Program-made: the position numbers and the translations under genes
NCBI GenBank assembly: GCA_963743825.1
Contig: CAVURC010000018.1
Span: forward strand, 248,001-312,000
Length of the DNA stretch: 64,000 nt
Source of the DNA: Sva-07 sp963743825
GTDB lineage: Bacteria; Actinomycetota; Acidimicrobiia; Acidimicrobiales; Ilumatobacteraceae
Direction of reading: 5' to 3'
Shown: piece by piece, positions 48,247-56,108 of the stretch
How positions within the stretch are numbered: position 1 is the stretch's first letter
Layout of the letters: each line of letters starts with the position of its first letter
The notes under the pieces: generated by a model
Told to the model about the DNA's origin: nothing
The model's database searches: none
What the model saw: the letters and a program-made list of their open reading frames with translations, nothing else

Positions 48247-48296
48247 GTTTGCGTGACGGTTCTGTTGGGACGGGCCAACAGAAGTGTCACGCAAAC
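48247..48296. repeat. 50-bp palindromic repeat, copy 2
   Basis: Starts GTTTGCGTGACGGTTC, centre GTTGGGACGGGCCAAC, ends GTGTCACGCAAAC. Compared with copy 1 the arm changed from TTGCA/TGCAA to TGAC/GTCA on both sides, keeping pairing. It lies between the oxidoreductase and the cupin gene. Confidence 0.88.
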
Positions 48297-48310
48297 TGGT
48301 GGGGGCGGAG

Positions 48311-48970
48311 ATGGGGGCGGGGCTGGCTGTGACCACGCCGGGTGGATTGTTCGGACTGGCGCTGCCGGGTGGGACGTCGGTGAGCCACGTGAAGGTGTAC
48401 GACACCATCGGGCCCGACGGCCTCGCCGGTGGGTCACCCCATCTGCACACCGTGTGCACCGAGGCGTATCTGGTGATCGCCGGCGAGGGCATGGTGCAGA
48501 CCCTGTCGGGGGAGGGCTACGCCGAGACGCCACTCGTGCACGGCACCATCGCGTGGTTCTCACCCGGGACCGTGCACCGGCTGGTCAACCTCGACGGCCG
48601 ACTGGAGCTCTACGTCCTGATGTCGAATGCCGGCCTCCCCGAGGCGGGCGACATGGTCCTCGCCTTCCACCCGTCGCGCTTGGCGGATTCGGATGGCTAC
48701 CGCGCTGCCGCCGATCTCCCCGCCGATGGCCGCACGACCGATGATCCACCCGACGCGGCCGTTCGTCGACGCGACCTGGCAGTCGACGGGTTCACCCACT
48801 GGCGTTCCGCCGTCGAAGCCGCCGGGCCGTCGGCGCTGGGCGACGCTGTACACCGCCGCGGTCGACCTCGTCGGCCGGCGCCCACAGGCCTGGGGTTCGC
48901 TCGTCGACGGCGACCCGGCGCGCGACCTCGAGCGATCGCGCATGCAGATCGAAGCGCTCTGCGCAACTGA
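48311..48970 (+). CDS. Cupin-domain protein, C-terminal part probably frameshifted
   Basis: ATG 48311 after GGGGGCGGAG. The cupin barrel is clear: LPGGTSVSHVKVYDTIGPDG, SPHLHTVCTEAYLVIAGEGM (HxH...E), and GTIAWFSPGTVHRLVN. After AVRRRDLAVDGFTHWRSAVE the family continues with helices; at about 48840 that continuation (LYTAAVDLVGRRPQAWGSLV, ARDLERSRMQIEAL) is found in another frame, until roughly 49050. So a shift, probably one extra base, is likely. Cupins of this type act as sugar isomerases or binding proteins; the neighbourhood suggests carbohydrate metabolism. Confidence 0.7.
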   Translation: MGAGLAVTTPGGLFGLALPGGTSVSHVKVYDTIGPDGLAGGSPHLHTVCTEAYLVIAGEGMVQTLSGEGYAETPLVHGTIAWFSPGTVHRLVNLDGRLELYVLMSNAGLPEAGDMVLAFHPSRLADSDGYRAAADLPADGRTTDDPPDAAVRRRDLAVDGFTHWRSAVEAAGPSALGDAVHRRGRPRRPAPTGLGFARRRRPGARPRAIAHADRSALRN

Positions 48971-49193
48971 CCGATCGCCGGCGGCATCTCGCTCTGGACG
49001 AGTCGACCGTGAGATCTCGATCCCTGCTCCCCGGTACCCGCGCCATGGGCTGTTGTGGAACGCTCGGCACCGTCGTGAGCTGACCTGCTCCCTGCTCGAC
49101 CTCGAGGTCCTGCGACCGTCACGCCCGGTCTCTCGACTGCGCGACACTCTCGACATGGGCGACACCTGTCCTCGCACGCCACGGTGCTTCGCT

Positions 49194-50246
49194 ATGAAGT
49201 TTGTTTCCGTCCTCCTCGTCTTGTTCGCAGTGGTGGCCGGCTGTTCGTCCGGTGACGATTCGCCAGCATCAGATGCGACGTCCGTCCCGGCGTCCATCCC
49301 CGGGTCCATCCCGGAGTCGACGCCGGTTTCGACGGGCCCCGACATCACGGAGACCACCGACTCGGTGGCGTCGTTCGACCCGCTCGATGCCGAATGGGTG
49401 ATCCAGCAAGATGCCGCGATCGTGGTCGTCGGTGCCGACGGCGTCGGCTCGTTCTCGCCGACCGCCGAGAACTCCGGATCCGACGAGAACAATCCTGACT
49501 GGTCGCCCGATGGAGGGCAGGTCAGCTACCTGGTCAACGACGGGCGGGCCGATCTCTGGGTGGTCGGTGTCGCCGGTGACGGGGCCCGCAAGGTGTACGA
49601 CTGCGAGAACCCGTGTGACTTCCTCGACGATCCGGCGTGGTCGCCCGACGGTGCATCGATCGCCGCCTGCAAGATGACCGATTCCGGCGACGGTCACCTC
49701 GGGTCGCTCGTCGGTATCGACGTCGAGACCGGCGCAGAGACGACCCTGGCGACGTTCGCTCCGGAGGACTTCTGCGGGGGACCTCGGTGGTCGCCCGACG
49801 GGTCGGAAATCGCCTTCGAACTGGCACACCGCACCGGCACGTCACTCCTCGACGACGCAGTAGACGTCACGTTGTCGATCGTGAACCTCGGTGCTGATCC
49901 GCCGGCGATCCGGCCGCTCACCGATCCGACTCTGTTTGCGTCGTGGGGTGACTGGAACCCCGCAGGCGACCTCATCGTGTACTCGGGCCTGCCGACACCC
50001 GATGCTGCGGCGGCGGAGTTGTTCACCATCCGCCCCGACGGCTCCGACGTCCGCCAGCTGACGACGCTCACCGGCGAGGGCGGGTCGGCGATCGAGCCGA
50101 CCTTCGACCTCGACGGTTCGAGCGTGGTGTTCGTCGACGAGGTCGGCGGTTCGCTTCGCCGAGTCGATCTGGCGACCGGTGCGGTGACGGCCGCGTTCAC
50201 CACCGACATCTTCGGCGCGCACCCCCGTCCACGACCGCTCGGGTGA
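49194..50246 (+). CDS. Lipoprotein with WD40-like (PD40/TolB-type) propeller
   Basis: 350 residues. MKFVSVLLVLFAVVAGCSSG is a lipoprotein signal with lipobox VAGC. A Ser/Pro/Thr linker follows, then five to six PD40 blades marked by NPDWSPDGGQVSYL, DPAWSPDGASIAAC, GPRWSPDGSEIAFE, WGDWNPAGDLIVYS and EPTFDLDGSSVVFV. Anchored at the outer face of the membrane; such propellers bind proteins or glycans. ATG 49194 is fixed by the signal peptide, though the frame is open for 190 codons upstream, which probably reflects the shifted cupin tail. Confidence 0.85.
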   Translation: MKFVSVLLVLFAVVAGCSSGDDSPASDATSVPASIPGSIPESTPVSTGPDITETTDSVASFDPLDAEWVIQQDAAIVVVGADGVGSFSPTAENSGSDENNPDWSPDGGQVSYLVNDGRADLWVVGVAGDGARKVYDCENPCDFLDDPAWSPDGASIAACKMTDSGDGHLGSLVGIDVETGAETTLATFAPEDFCGGPRWSPDGSEIAFELAHRTGTSLLDDAVDVTLSIVNLGADPPAIRPLTDPTLFASWGDWNPAGDLIVYSGLPTPDAAAAELFTIRPDGSDVRQLTTLTGEGGSAIEPTFDLDGSSVVFVDEVGGSLRRVDLATGAVTAAFTTDIFGAHPRPRPLG

Positions 50247-50262
50247 GGCCCCGGCGCCTCGA

Positions 50263-50718
50263 TCAGGAAACGGGTGCCGGCGCCTTCGACTCGTCGCCCG
50301 CGTGGGGGAACATGATCTGGCCGGCGAGCACCTTGGACACGCCGGAGAGTTGCTCGGCCACGAGCACCAGGATGTCGTCGAGCGAGACGATCCCGACGAC
50401 CCGATCGTGGTCGACGATCGGGACGCGTCGAATCGCATGGTCGCGGAACACGTGGAGCAGGTCGTCGAGGTCGTGGCCGACGTCGAGCGCGATGAGACCC
50501 ATGCTCATGAGACCATCGATGCGCCCGTCGATCGGATACTGGCGCGCCACGCCGCGAGTGACGATGTCGCGGTCGGTCACGACACCGACCGGGGTCTGTC
50601 CATCGACGACGATCACGCAACCGACGCCCGAACTCGCCATCAGTGCGGCGGTGTCGGCGACGGTGGCGTCGGTGCCGATCACGACAGGTTCTCGGACGGC
50701 AAGACTTGAAACGTTCAT
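50263..50718 (-). CDS. Tandem CBS-domain protein
   Basis: 151 residues with two CBS motifs: NVSSLAVREPVVIGTDATVA ... VVDGQTPVGVVTDRDIVTRG and LMSMGLIALDVGHDLDDLLH ... VPIVDHDRVVGIVSLDDILV. Stand-alone CBS pairs bind adenine nucleotides and sense energy state. ATG 50718 overlaps the stop of the DUF1918 gene (TGATG), with AAGGAG five bases upstream. Stress-type neighbours (DUF1918, DUF1876) suggest a role in dormancy or stress, as in DosR-like regulons; inference. Confidence 0.88.
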   Translation of the reverse strand: MNVSSLAVREPVVIGTDATVADTAALMASSGVGCVIVVDGQTPVGVVTDRDIVTRGVARQYPIDGRIDGLMSMGLIALDVGHDLDDLLHVFRDHAIRRVPIVDHDRVVGIVSLDDILVLVAEQLSGVSKVLAGQIMFPHAGDESKAPAPVS

Positions 50719-50925
50719 CACGACTCCTTTCCAGTCCCGTTCAGATGTTCGATACGGCTATCCGGCCCCGGGAAGAGGAGCGTGGATCGACCGGTGTCGT
50801 CCCAGCGAACCAGGTACGGCGGCCCGCCGTTGTCACCGCGCACCTCCTCCACCTTTCCCGCGCGGTCGAGGTTCACCGATCCGGTGGCCCTCGACGATCA
50901 GTTCATCTCCGACAGTGGCGAACAT
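50718..50925 (-). CDS. DUF1918 small protein, one +1 shift
   Basis: About 68 residues, too short and broken to be called as one frame. ATG 50925 gives MFATVGDELIVEGHRIGE; after removing one base near 50868 the protein continues DRAGKVEEVRGDNGGPPYLV, RWDDTGRSTLLFPGPDSRIE and stops with TGA at 50718-50720. This is the full DUF1918 pattern (SH3-like fold, nearly always beside stress genes in actinobacteria). Its stop overlaps the CBS start. Function unknown. Confidence 0.8.
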
Positions 50926-51071
50926 ACGGACCCCCTTCGAGGTGATCGAGATTCCAGTTCGAGCCTTTCAGGCGACCACCCCGAAGCGGTAGAGAAGAAC
51001 GTCCCGCAAGCACGAGAAGCGGTGACGTCCGGCCCTGGTCGCTCGGCGGGCAGCGGCCCGACAGTGGAGTC

Positions 51072-51332
51072 ATGGAGAGCTTTCAACCACATCGCTGGAC
51101 ACTCAGATTCGAGACCCGTGAGACCGAGGATCATTGCGACATCGTCGTGCACCTCGACGCCGGCGATCGGTCGCTGTCCGGCTACGGACGGTCCCGTCGT
51201 AATCCCACCGACCCGTCGGTGCCCCAGGTGGGCGAGGAGTTGGCAGCGGCGAGAGCACTGCACGACCTCGCCAGGCACCTGACCGAGGACGCCTGGGGGA
51301 TGATCGAGTCGTACCCGTCAGAGAACGCCTGA
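51072..51332 (+). CDS. DUF1876 small protein
   Basis: 86 residues: WTLRFETRETEDHCDIVVHL, SLSGYGRSRRNPTDPSVPQV, GEELAAARALHDLARHL. The GxGxxRxNPxDxxVPxxGEELAxARAL pattern is DUF1876, a dsRBD-like fold of unknown role that commonly accompanies DUF1918 in stress loci. Divergent from the DUF1918-CBS pair, with about 146 bp between. Confidence 0.87.
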   Translation: MESFQPHRWTLRFETRETEDHCDIVVHLDAGDRSLSGYGRSRRNPTDPSVPQVGEELAAARALHDLARHLTEDAWGMIESYPSENA

Positions 51333-51344
51333 CCCGCCCCGTCC

Positions 51345-51394
51345 ACCCGGTTTGCGTGACACTTCGGTTGGCCCGTCCCAACGGAATGCTCCCG
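51345..51394. repeat. 50-bp palindromic repeat, copy 3
   Basis: CACCCG/CGGGTG arms enclose GTTTGCGTGACACTTC, centre GTTGGCCCGTCCCAAC (reverse complement of copies 1 and 2) and an imperfect right arm ending CCCGCAAAC. The equivalent GTTT-to-AAAC core is about 40 bp here because the measured 50 bp includes the flanking arms. It lies between two plus-strand genes. Confidence 0.85.
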
Positions 51395-51477
51395 CAAACG
51401 GGTGATGGCGACTCCGCGCGCTGACGTGTCGTTTGCTGTGCTATTTTCTGCGGCGACCGATGAGGGGGCTTGGGGTC

Positions 51478-52530
51478 ATGGAAACTCGACTTGTCGAACT
51501 ACTCGCGCAGTACTTTCCTGAGGCGGAACACATCGAGGTGATCGGGTTCGAACCGATCCCCGGCGGCTACTCGCGCGAGACGTTCCGCTTCGACGCCGTC
51601 GTGCGCACCCGGGGCACCGAGGAGGAGCATGCGCTGATCCTGCGCAAGGACCCGCCAGCGGAGGTGGCCCTCCTCCAGACGAGCCGGGCCATCGAGCACG
51701 ACCTCATCGAGGCGTTGCGGATGCACACCGACATTCCGGTGAGCCGCAGCTTCGGCCACGAGCCCGACCCGGCCCGCTTCGGCGAGCCCGCCATGGTCAT
51801 CCAGCGGATGCACGGCAACTCCCAGACGTCGGACCTGTTCCACGACGGGCCCGACACGCACCAGGCCGACGACGTCATGCGCCACCTGTGCGAGGTGCTC
51901 GTGGAACTCCACACCACCGACATCTCCACGCTCGATCCCCATGGCGTACTCGCTGACCCTCGTGGGGTCGGCATCGACGCCGGCTCGTGGGCCGTCTACA
52001 TGGACACCACGATCGACTACTACGTCCGGTCGTTTCCCGAGATCAACTACGACCCCAGCGTCATGTCGATCCTCGACCTGTTCCTCACGCTGCGCCGCGA
52101 CATTCCTCGTCCACTCCCGCTCGTGCTCGTCCACGGCGACTTCAACCCGGCGAACTTCCTCTACGAAGGTGGGAAGGTGACGGCGCTGATCGACTGGGAG
52201 AACGCCCGGATCGGCGACCCCCGAGAAGACCTCGGCTGGATGACGACGATGGACATCCTCTCGAACACCCAGGTCATGGCTCATCCGATCGACGAAGGTG
52301 GATTTCTCGGCTACTACAACAAGCTCACCGGGTTCGACATCACCCAGGACGAGGTCGACTACTTCACCCTGTTCGGCACCGCCAACATCGCGGTGCCCGT
52401 CCAAGCAGCCATCAAGCGCCGCGTCGACGGTGAGAGTTCCGAGTTCCTGCACCTGTACATCGCTCAAGCGGCCGGCGGCACCGTGCCGAACCTGCTGCGC
52501 CTTCTCGACTATCCGGGGGTCCCCCAGTGA
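51478..52530 (+). CDS. APH/ACAD10-like phosphotransferase
   Basis: 350 residues from ATG 51478. Kinase-like order: GGYSRETFRFDAVV (nucleotide loop), HALILRKDP (Lys), and the catalytic VLVHGDFNPANFLYEGGKVT and ALIDWENARIGDPREDLGW (Brenner-type HGDFNPxN; DWE). Members phosphorylate small molecules or acyl-CoA-linked substrates; antibiotic resistance is not implied. It overlaps the next gene by GTGA, so they are co-translated. Confidence 0.87.
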   Translation: METRLVELLAQYFPEAEHIEVIGFEPIPGGYSRETFRFDAVVRTRGTEEEHALILRKDPPAEVALLQTSRAIEHDLIEALRMHTDIPVSRSFGHEPDPARFGEPAMVIQRMHGNSQTSDLFHDGPDTHQADDVMRHLCEVLVELHTTDISTLDPHGVLADPRGVGIDAGSWAVYMDTTIDYYVRSFPEINYDPSVMSILDLFLTLRRDIPRPLPLVLVHGDFNPANFLYEGGKVTALIDWENARIGDPREDLGWMTTMDILSNTQVMAHPIDEGGFLGYYNKLTGFDITQDEVDYFTLFGTANIAVPVQAAIKRRVDGESSEFLHLYIAQAAGGTVPNLLRLLDYPGVPQ

Positions 52531-53033
52531 ACACATCACCGAGCATCGACCAGATGTTGGAAGGCGTGATCGTCAGCATCAGCACCGACATCGTGCCCAA
52601 TCTCGTGAACCCCAAAGCCCACGCCACTGCGCAGATGATGCAGTCGATCCTCCAGGGCGTCCGCCAGCTCCTGCCGGTGTACGACCAGTACCTCGCCGAG
52701 GAGCACAACCAGATGATGGACGTGCTGCGTGACGTCGCTGCAACGATCGGTGACTCGGCAGGCCCCGCAGCAGAACGGATCCGCGACCGGGCAGCCACGC
52801 TCGGCCAGGCAGACGAGGTCCCGATCCCGCTTGATCGTGACGTCGTGATGGCCGCCCACCGCGCCTTGGGTCTCGCGCTGCAGGACGACATGATCGACCT
52901 CGACGAACTCCAACGCACCGGCGACACCGACGCCGACGTCGCACTCGACGTCATCCGGGCGCACCTGGGCCCGCGCCTCGTGCGTGACGTCCAGACATTC
53001 CTCGTCGGCGACGCCATGGTCGGCCGAGGCTGA
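52527..53033 (+). CDS. Small helical protein coupled to phosphotransferase (DUF6285-like)
   Basis: 168 residues, mainly helical, no TM. GTG 52527 overlaps the stop of the phosphotransferase. Proteins of this size and place, next to APH-like kinases, belong to a DUF6285-type group; I assign that from context and the VIVSISTDIVPNLVNPKAHA start rather than a sure motif. Possibly a partner subunit. A palindromic repeat follows its stop. Confidence 0.6.
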   Translation: MNTSPSIDQMLEGVIVSISTDIVPNLVNPKAHATAQMMQSILQGVRQLLPVYDQYLAEEHNQMMDVLRDVAATIGDSAGPAAERIRDRAATLGQADEVPIPLDRDVVMAAHRALGLALQDDMIDLDELQRTGDTDADVALDVIRAHLGPRLVRDVQTFLVGDAMVGRG

Positions 53034-53047
53034 CGCCCAAAATTCTG

Positions 53048-53097
53048 GTTTGCGTTGCATTTCGGTTGGCCCGTCCCGACGGAACTGCAACGCAAAC
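53048..53097. repeat. 50-bp palindromic repeat, copy 4
   Basis: Starts GTTTGCGTTGCATTTC, centre GTTGGCCCGTCCCGAC, ends CTGCAACGCAAAC. The arms are of the TTGCA/TGCAA type, as in copy 1, but the centre orientation is opposite. It lies between convergent genes (stops at 53033 and 53128). Confidence 0.88.
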
Positions 53098-53127
53098 GGA
53101 GGGAACGCACTGTCGTGGTGATCGGGG

Positions 53128-54126
53128 TCAGGGCGGGGTGTTGATCCCGGTACGCAGCCCATCCTCGACGCTCGCGAAGGTGTGCGCGGCGAGCCACAGG
53201 CGCAACAGGTGGCGTCGCTCGGCAGGATCGTCGACGTCCTCGTACGCCTCGCGGGAGTGCAGGATGCGACCGTTGTTGAGGAACTGGACATCACCCGGCT
53301 CGAAGTCCATCTCGAGATGGACATTTGGATCGTTCGCGATCGACTCGAGCAGCTCCATCGCCGAGACCTGATCAGCGGTGAGGCGCGGCACGTCGGGATG
53401 GCGTTGAGCGTCGCGGATGTACCAGCCGAGATAGAAGACACGCGGGACACCGTCGAGATCGGTGATCGGCGCGAGTGAGAACCACGGCCGCTCGCCCGGA
53501 GGAGCCTCTCCCTGACGGTCCCAGCACATCGGATGGTAGAGCACCTCGAGTAGATCGGGCCGCCGGCGCAGGATCTCGTTGTACACCGCGCCCGAACTCG
53601 CGATGCGGCTCTCGCCCCCGCTGCGGGCTCGGTGCAGGCACAACAGGCCGATGATGTCGGCGCCATCGGTGTGGAAATCCTGACGCTCTCTGGTGCGGTA
53701 CAGCCGCACCGGCGCGCCGTCCTGAGCGAGCCGTTCGTCGCGGATGTGGGTGAGCAGGTCGCCGCCCGCGTTCTGGCCGACAGGGCGTCCGAGGTGGGTG
53801 CCGAGGCCGACGTAGGCGAGTTCGACTTCGGCATCGGAGAGCACGTCGATCGGAAATCCGCGCAGGAGGAGGAACCCGAGGCCACGTTCCAGCATCGTCG
53901 ACCACGCCGCGATGTCCGTGGTCATCGACGGGAGGGGAAAATCAGCTGGTCGCGCCGAGCCGATCGTCACGCCGGCCGCGATCGCGACGCGGGTCGCCGC
54001 GACGATCGCTTCTTGCTGCTCCCGAGTGAGTTCGATCCGCCACGAGTCGTCGGTGAGCTCCGCCGAGCGCCAGACGGCGGGGGAATCCTGCGCACTGCGC
54101 CGGGGTCGAACGGTGGGCTGCGGCAT
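53128..54126 (-). CDS. TauD/TfdA-family dioxygenase
   Basis: 332 residues, related to the gamma-butyrobetaine/clavaminate-type group. Iron ligands: RQDFHTDGADIIGLLCL (HxD) and LNNGRILHSREAYED (distal His); 2-oxoglutarate Arg in RRHLLRLWLAAH. The N-terminal 60 residues form a separate small segment (SAQDSPAVWRSAELTDD). Substrate unknown. It is not closely similar to the dioxygenase at 39789, so this is a second family member rather than a duplicate. Confidence 0.85.
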   Translation of the reverse strand: MPQPTVRPRRSAQDSPAVWRSAELTDDSWRIELTREQQEAIVAATRVAIAAGVTIGSARPADFPLPSMTTDIAAWSTMLERGLGFLLLRGFPIDVLSDAEVELAYVGLGTHLGRPVGQNAGGDLLTHIRDERLAQDGAPVRLYRTRERQDFHTDGADIIGLLCLHRARSGGESRIASSGAVYNEILRRRPDLLEVLYHPMCWDRQGEAPPGERPWFSLAPITDLDGVPRVFYLGWYIRDAQRHPDVPRLTADQVSAMELLESIANDPNVHLEMDFEPGDVQFLNNGRILHSREAYEDVDDPAERRHLLRLWLAAHTFASVEDGLRTGINTPP

Positions 54127-54198
54127 GAGCAGAGTCTGCCCGCGGCCCGCTCCGGCAGACGACCGCTACCGCCCCAGCCCGCCTCGACCCTCCCTCCG

Positions 54199-54248
54199 GT
54201 TTACGTGACGGTTCGGTTGGGCCGTCCCGTCCGATCCGTGACGCAAAC
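54199..54248. repeat. 50-bp palindromic repeat, copy 5
   Basis: Starts GTTTACGTGACGGTTC, centre GTTGGGCCGTCCCGTC, ends GTGACGCAAAC. The most diverged copy; arms of the GTGAC/GTCAC type. It lies between the 5' end of a minus-strand gene and tRNA-Leu, where no terminator is needed. Confidence 0.82.
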
Positions 54249-54328
54249 GGACGGCAGGGAGACCCGTCGACCTGGTCGCCCACCCAGGGCCGTACGGTCA
54301 TCACCTAACCTCGTCCCCACACGCACCG

Positions 54329-54413
54329 GCCCGGGTGGCGAAACTGGCAGACGCGGGGGCTTAAACCCCCCTTCCACTCACGTGGAGTGCGGGTTCAAAT
54401 CCCGCCCCGGGCA
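54329..54413 (+). tRNA. tRNA-Leu (anticodon TAA)
   Basis: 85 nt. Acceptor stem GCCCGGG (54329-54335) pairs with CCCGGGC (54406-54412), discriminator A. The anticodon loop CTTAAAC carries TAA between GGGGG/CCCCC stems; a long variable arm (CTTCCACTCACGTGGAGT) marks a class II tRNA; GGTTCAAAT is the T-loop. CCA is not encoded. It is the probable attachment site of the element to the right. Confidence 0.95.
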
Positions 54414-54517
54414 CATCTACCAGGGAATATGCAAATCGCGAAGCATGCGGACGCAAGAAAAAGCGCAAAAGGTGCACAAAAGGTGCACAGAGCGTCGAAG
54501 GCGCGTACGCTTCTCGA

Positions 54518-55663
54518 ATGGCTCGCGGGTCGGTGTTCCGCAAGAACGGAGGCTGGGCATTCCGTGTCGACGCGGGCTTCCACGCTGAAACCGGCAAGCG
54601 CCGCCAACTCCTGCGCCAGGGCTTCGGCACCAAGCGTGCTGCCGAGGAGGCACTGGCCGAAGCGGTCGGCGCGGCGACCCGCGGTATGGCGGTGTCGCGG
54701 TCGACGGTCAAGGTCGGCGAGTATCTCGACGACTGGTTCGCCACCGCCCGGCCCTCGCTGCGACCGACCACGGCCCGCGGGTACGAGCAGTCGATCGGTC
54801 GGCTGACGCGATTCCTCGGCAACTATCAGCTGCAGGCGTTGACGCCGATGCAGGTTCAGCGCTGCTACACCGACCTGCTCGAGTCGGGCGGTCACGGTGG
54901 TGGACCGCTGGCACCGAAGACGGTGCGGCACGCGCACGTCGTGTTGCGCAAGTCGCTCGCCGACGCCGAGCGGATGGGGCTGGTCACCCGCAACGCAGCA
55001 GCGGCGGCACGCCCGCCGACCGGTGAGAGCACCGAGTTGACGACGTGGTCGTCGGACGACCTGCGCTCGTTCCTCGCAGCGGTCGAGGGGCACCCGTACG
55101 GGATCGCGTTCCGGCTTCTCGCAGCGACCGGCCTACGACGCGGTGAGGTGCTCGGTCTGCGTTGGAGCGATGTCGATTTCGATCTCGGCCAGCTCGCCGT
55201 GGCGAACACGATCACCGAGGTCGGCGCCGACACGGTGATGGGTCCACCCAAGACGGCACGCAGTCGCCGCAACGTGTACCTCGACCGTCGGACGATGACG
55301 GCGTTGCGCGAGCATCGCCAACGCCAGCGGGAGCTACGGCTCGCCGCGGGCCCGGCGTGGGACAGCGGCCATGACTGGGTGCTGACCGACGAGCTCGGTG
55401 GCTTCGTGCGACCGCAGTCGATGTCGTATGCGTGGCGCAAGCTGATTCGGCAACTCGATCTGCCGCGGATCCGTCTCCACGACCTGCGCCACACCCATGC
55501 GACATTGGCGTTGAAGGCCGGCGTGCACCCCAAGGTCGTGTCCGAGCGCCTGGGCCACGCCAACGTCGGCATCACCCTCGATCTCTATTCCCACGTGGTG
55601 CCCTCGCTCGCCCGAGACGCGGCTGAACAGATCATGAGTTCCACCTACGGGGAAGAAGCCTGA
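54518..55663 (+). CDS. int: Tyrosine-type site-specific integrase
   Basis: 381 residues. N-terminal AP2-like DNA-binding part (FRKNGGWAFRVDAGFHAETG, GFGTKRAAEEALAEAV), SAM-like core-binding domain (VGEYLDDWFATARPSLRPTT), and catalytic domain with Arg in TGLRRGEVLGLRWSDVDF, HxxR in LHDLRHTHATLAL, GHANVGITLDLYSHV for His and the nucleophile Tyr. It starts 105 bp after tRNA-Leu, the classic arrangement for integration into the tRNA 3' end. Upstream, GTGCACAAAAGGTGCACA (54472-54489) is a short repeat that may be an arm-type site. Confidence 0.93.
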   Translation: MARGSVFRKNGGWAFRVDAGFHAETGKRRQLLRQGFGTKRAAEEALAEAVGAATRGMAVSRSTVKVGEYLDDWFATARPSLRPTTARGYEQSIGRLTRFLGNYQLQALTPMQVQRCYTDLLESGGHGGGPLAPKTVRHAHVVLRKSLADAERMGLVTRNAAAAARPPTGESTELTTWSSDDLRSFLAAVEGHPYGIAFRLLAATGLRRGEVLGLRWSDVDFDLGQLAVANTITEVGADTVMGPPKTARSRRNVYLDRRTMTALREHRQRQRELRLAAGPAWDSGHDWVLTDELGGFVRPQSMSYAWRKLIRQLDLPRIRLHDLRHTHATLALKAGVHPKVVSERLGHANVGITLDLYSHVVPSLARDAAEQIMSSTYGEEA

Positions 55664-55690
55664 CGGCCGCGCACGGCCGGGGGTGTAGGT

Positions 55691-56104
55691 ATGAACGAAC
55701 CGTGGAACCTGCACTTCTTCCAGCGCCACCCCGACGACGATCGCCACCAGTCCGTACCTGCGAGGGACTTCCTCGACGGGCTGTCGGACAAGGTGGTCGC
55801 CGAGATCCTCGCAGTCCTCGACGCTGTCGCCGAGGCACCGCCGCCGGCATTCTCGGGTGGCGGCAAGTGGGAGGCCATGCACGGTGAGATGGCGGGGTTC
55901 TACGAGGTCCGGGTGCGGGGAGCAGGGATGAACCACCGCCTCTTCTGCATCCTCGAACGCCACGCCGACGATCTCGGCGGGCCGTCAATCGTCGCGATCG
56001 ACGGGTTGACGAAGCCGAAACGTTCGGCCGCCGATTCGAGGGACTATCGACGGGCGATTCGTCTACGCGCAGAGTTCGTTCTTCGACGAACCGTGTTGCA
56101 GTAG
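55691..56104 (+). CDS. RelE/Gp49-like toxin-family protein
   Basis: 137 residues: VPARDFLDGLSDKVVAEILA, LDAVAEAPPPAFSGGGKWEA, FYEVRVRGAGMNHRLFCILE, and IVAIDGLTKPKRSA. This is the phage-derived Gp49-like (HigB) pattern: a small RNase-fold toxin with the WEAMHGEMAGFYEVR core. It is the second gene of the element. A partner antitoxin would normally lie directly downstream on the same strand; instead an XRE gene converges from the other side. Confidence 0.8.
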   Translation: MNEPWNLHFFQRHPDDDRHQSVPARDFLDGLSDKVVAEILAVLDAVAEAPPPAFSGGGKWEAMHGEMAGFYEVRVRGAGMNHRLFCILERHADDLGGPSIVAIDGLTKPKRSAADSRDYRRAIRLRAEFVLRRTVLQ

Positions 56105-56108
56105 CGAC

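Noticed and set aside
48627..49193. Open frame running into the PD40 lipoprotein, suggesting a fusion
   Set aside because: A signal peptide and lipobox begin at 49194; the upstream part matches the cupin tail, so it is a frameshift artefact and not a fusion.
51478..52530. Aminoglycoside resistance gene
   Set aside because: The APH fold is present, but the sequence is of the ACAD10/small-molecule kinase type coupled to a DUF6285-like protein; resistance is not supported.
41236..54248. Regularly recurring palindromes as a CRISPR-like array
   Set aside because: Copies are kilobases apart with genes between them, vary in sequence and have no spacer units or cas genes.
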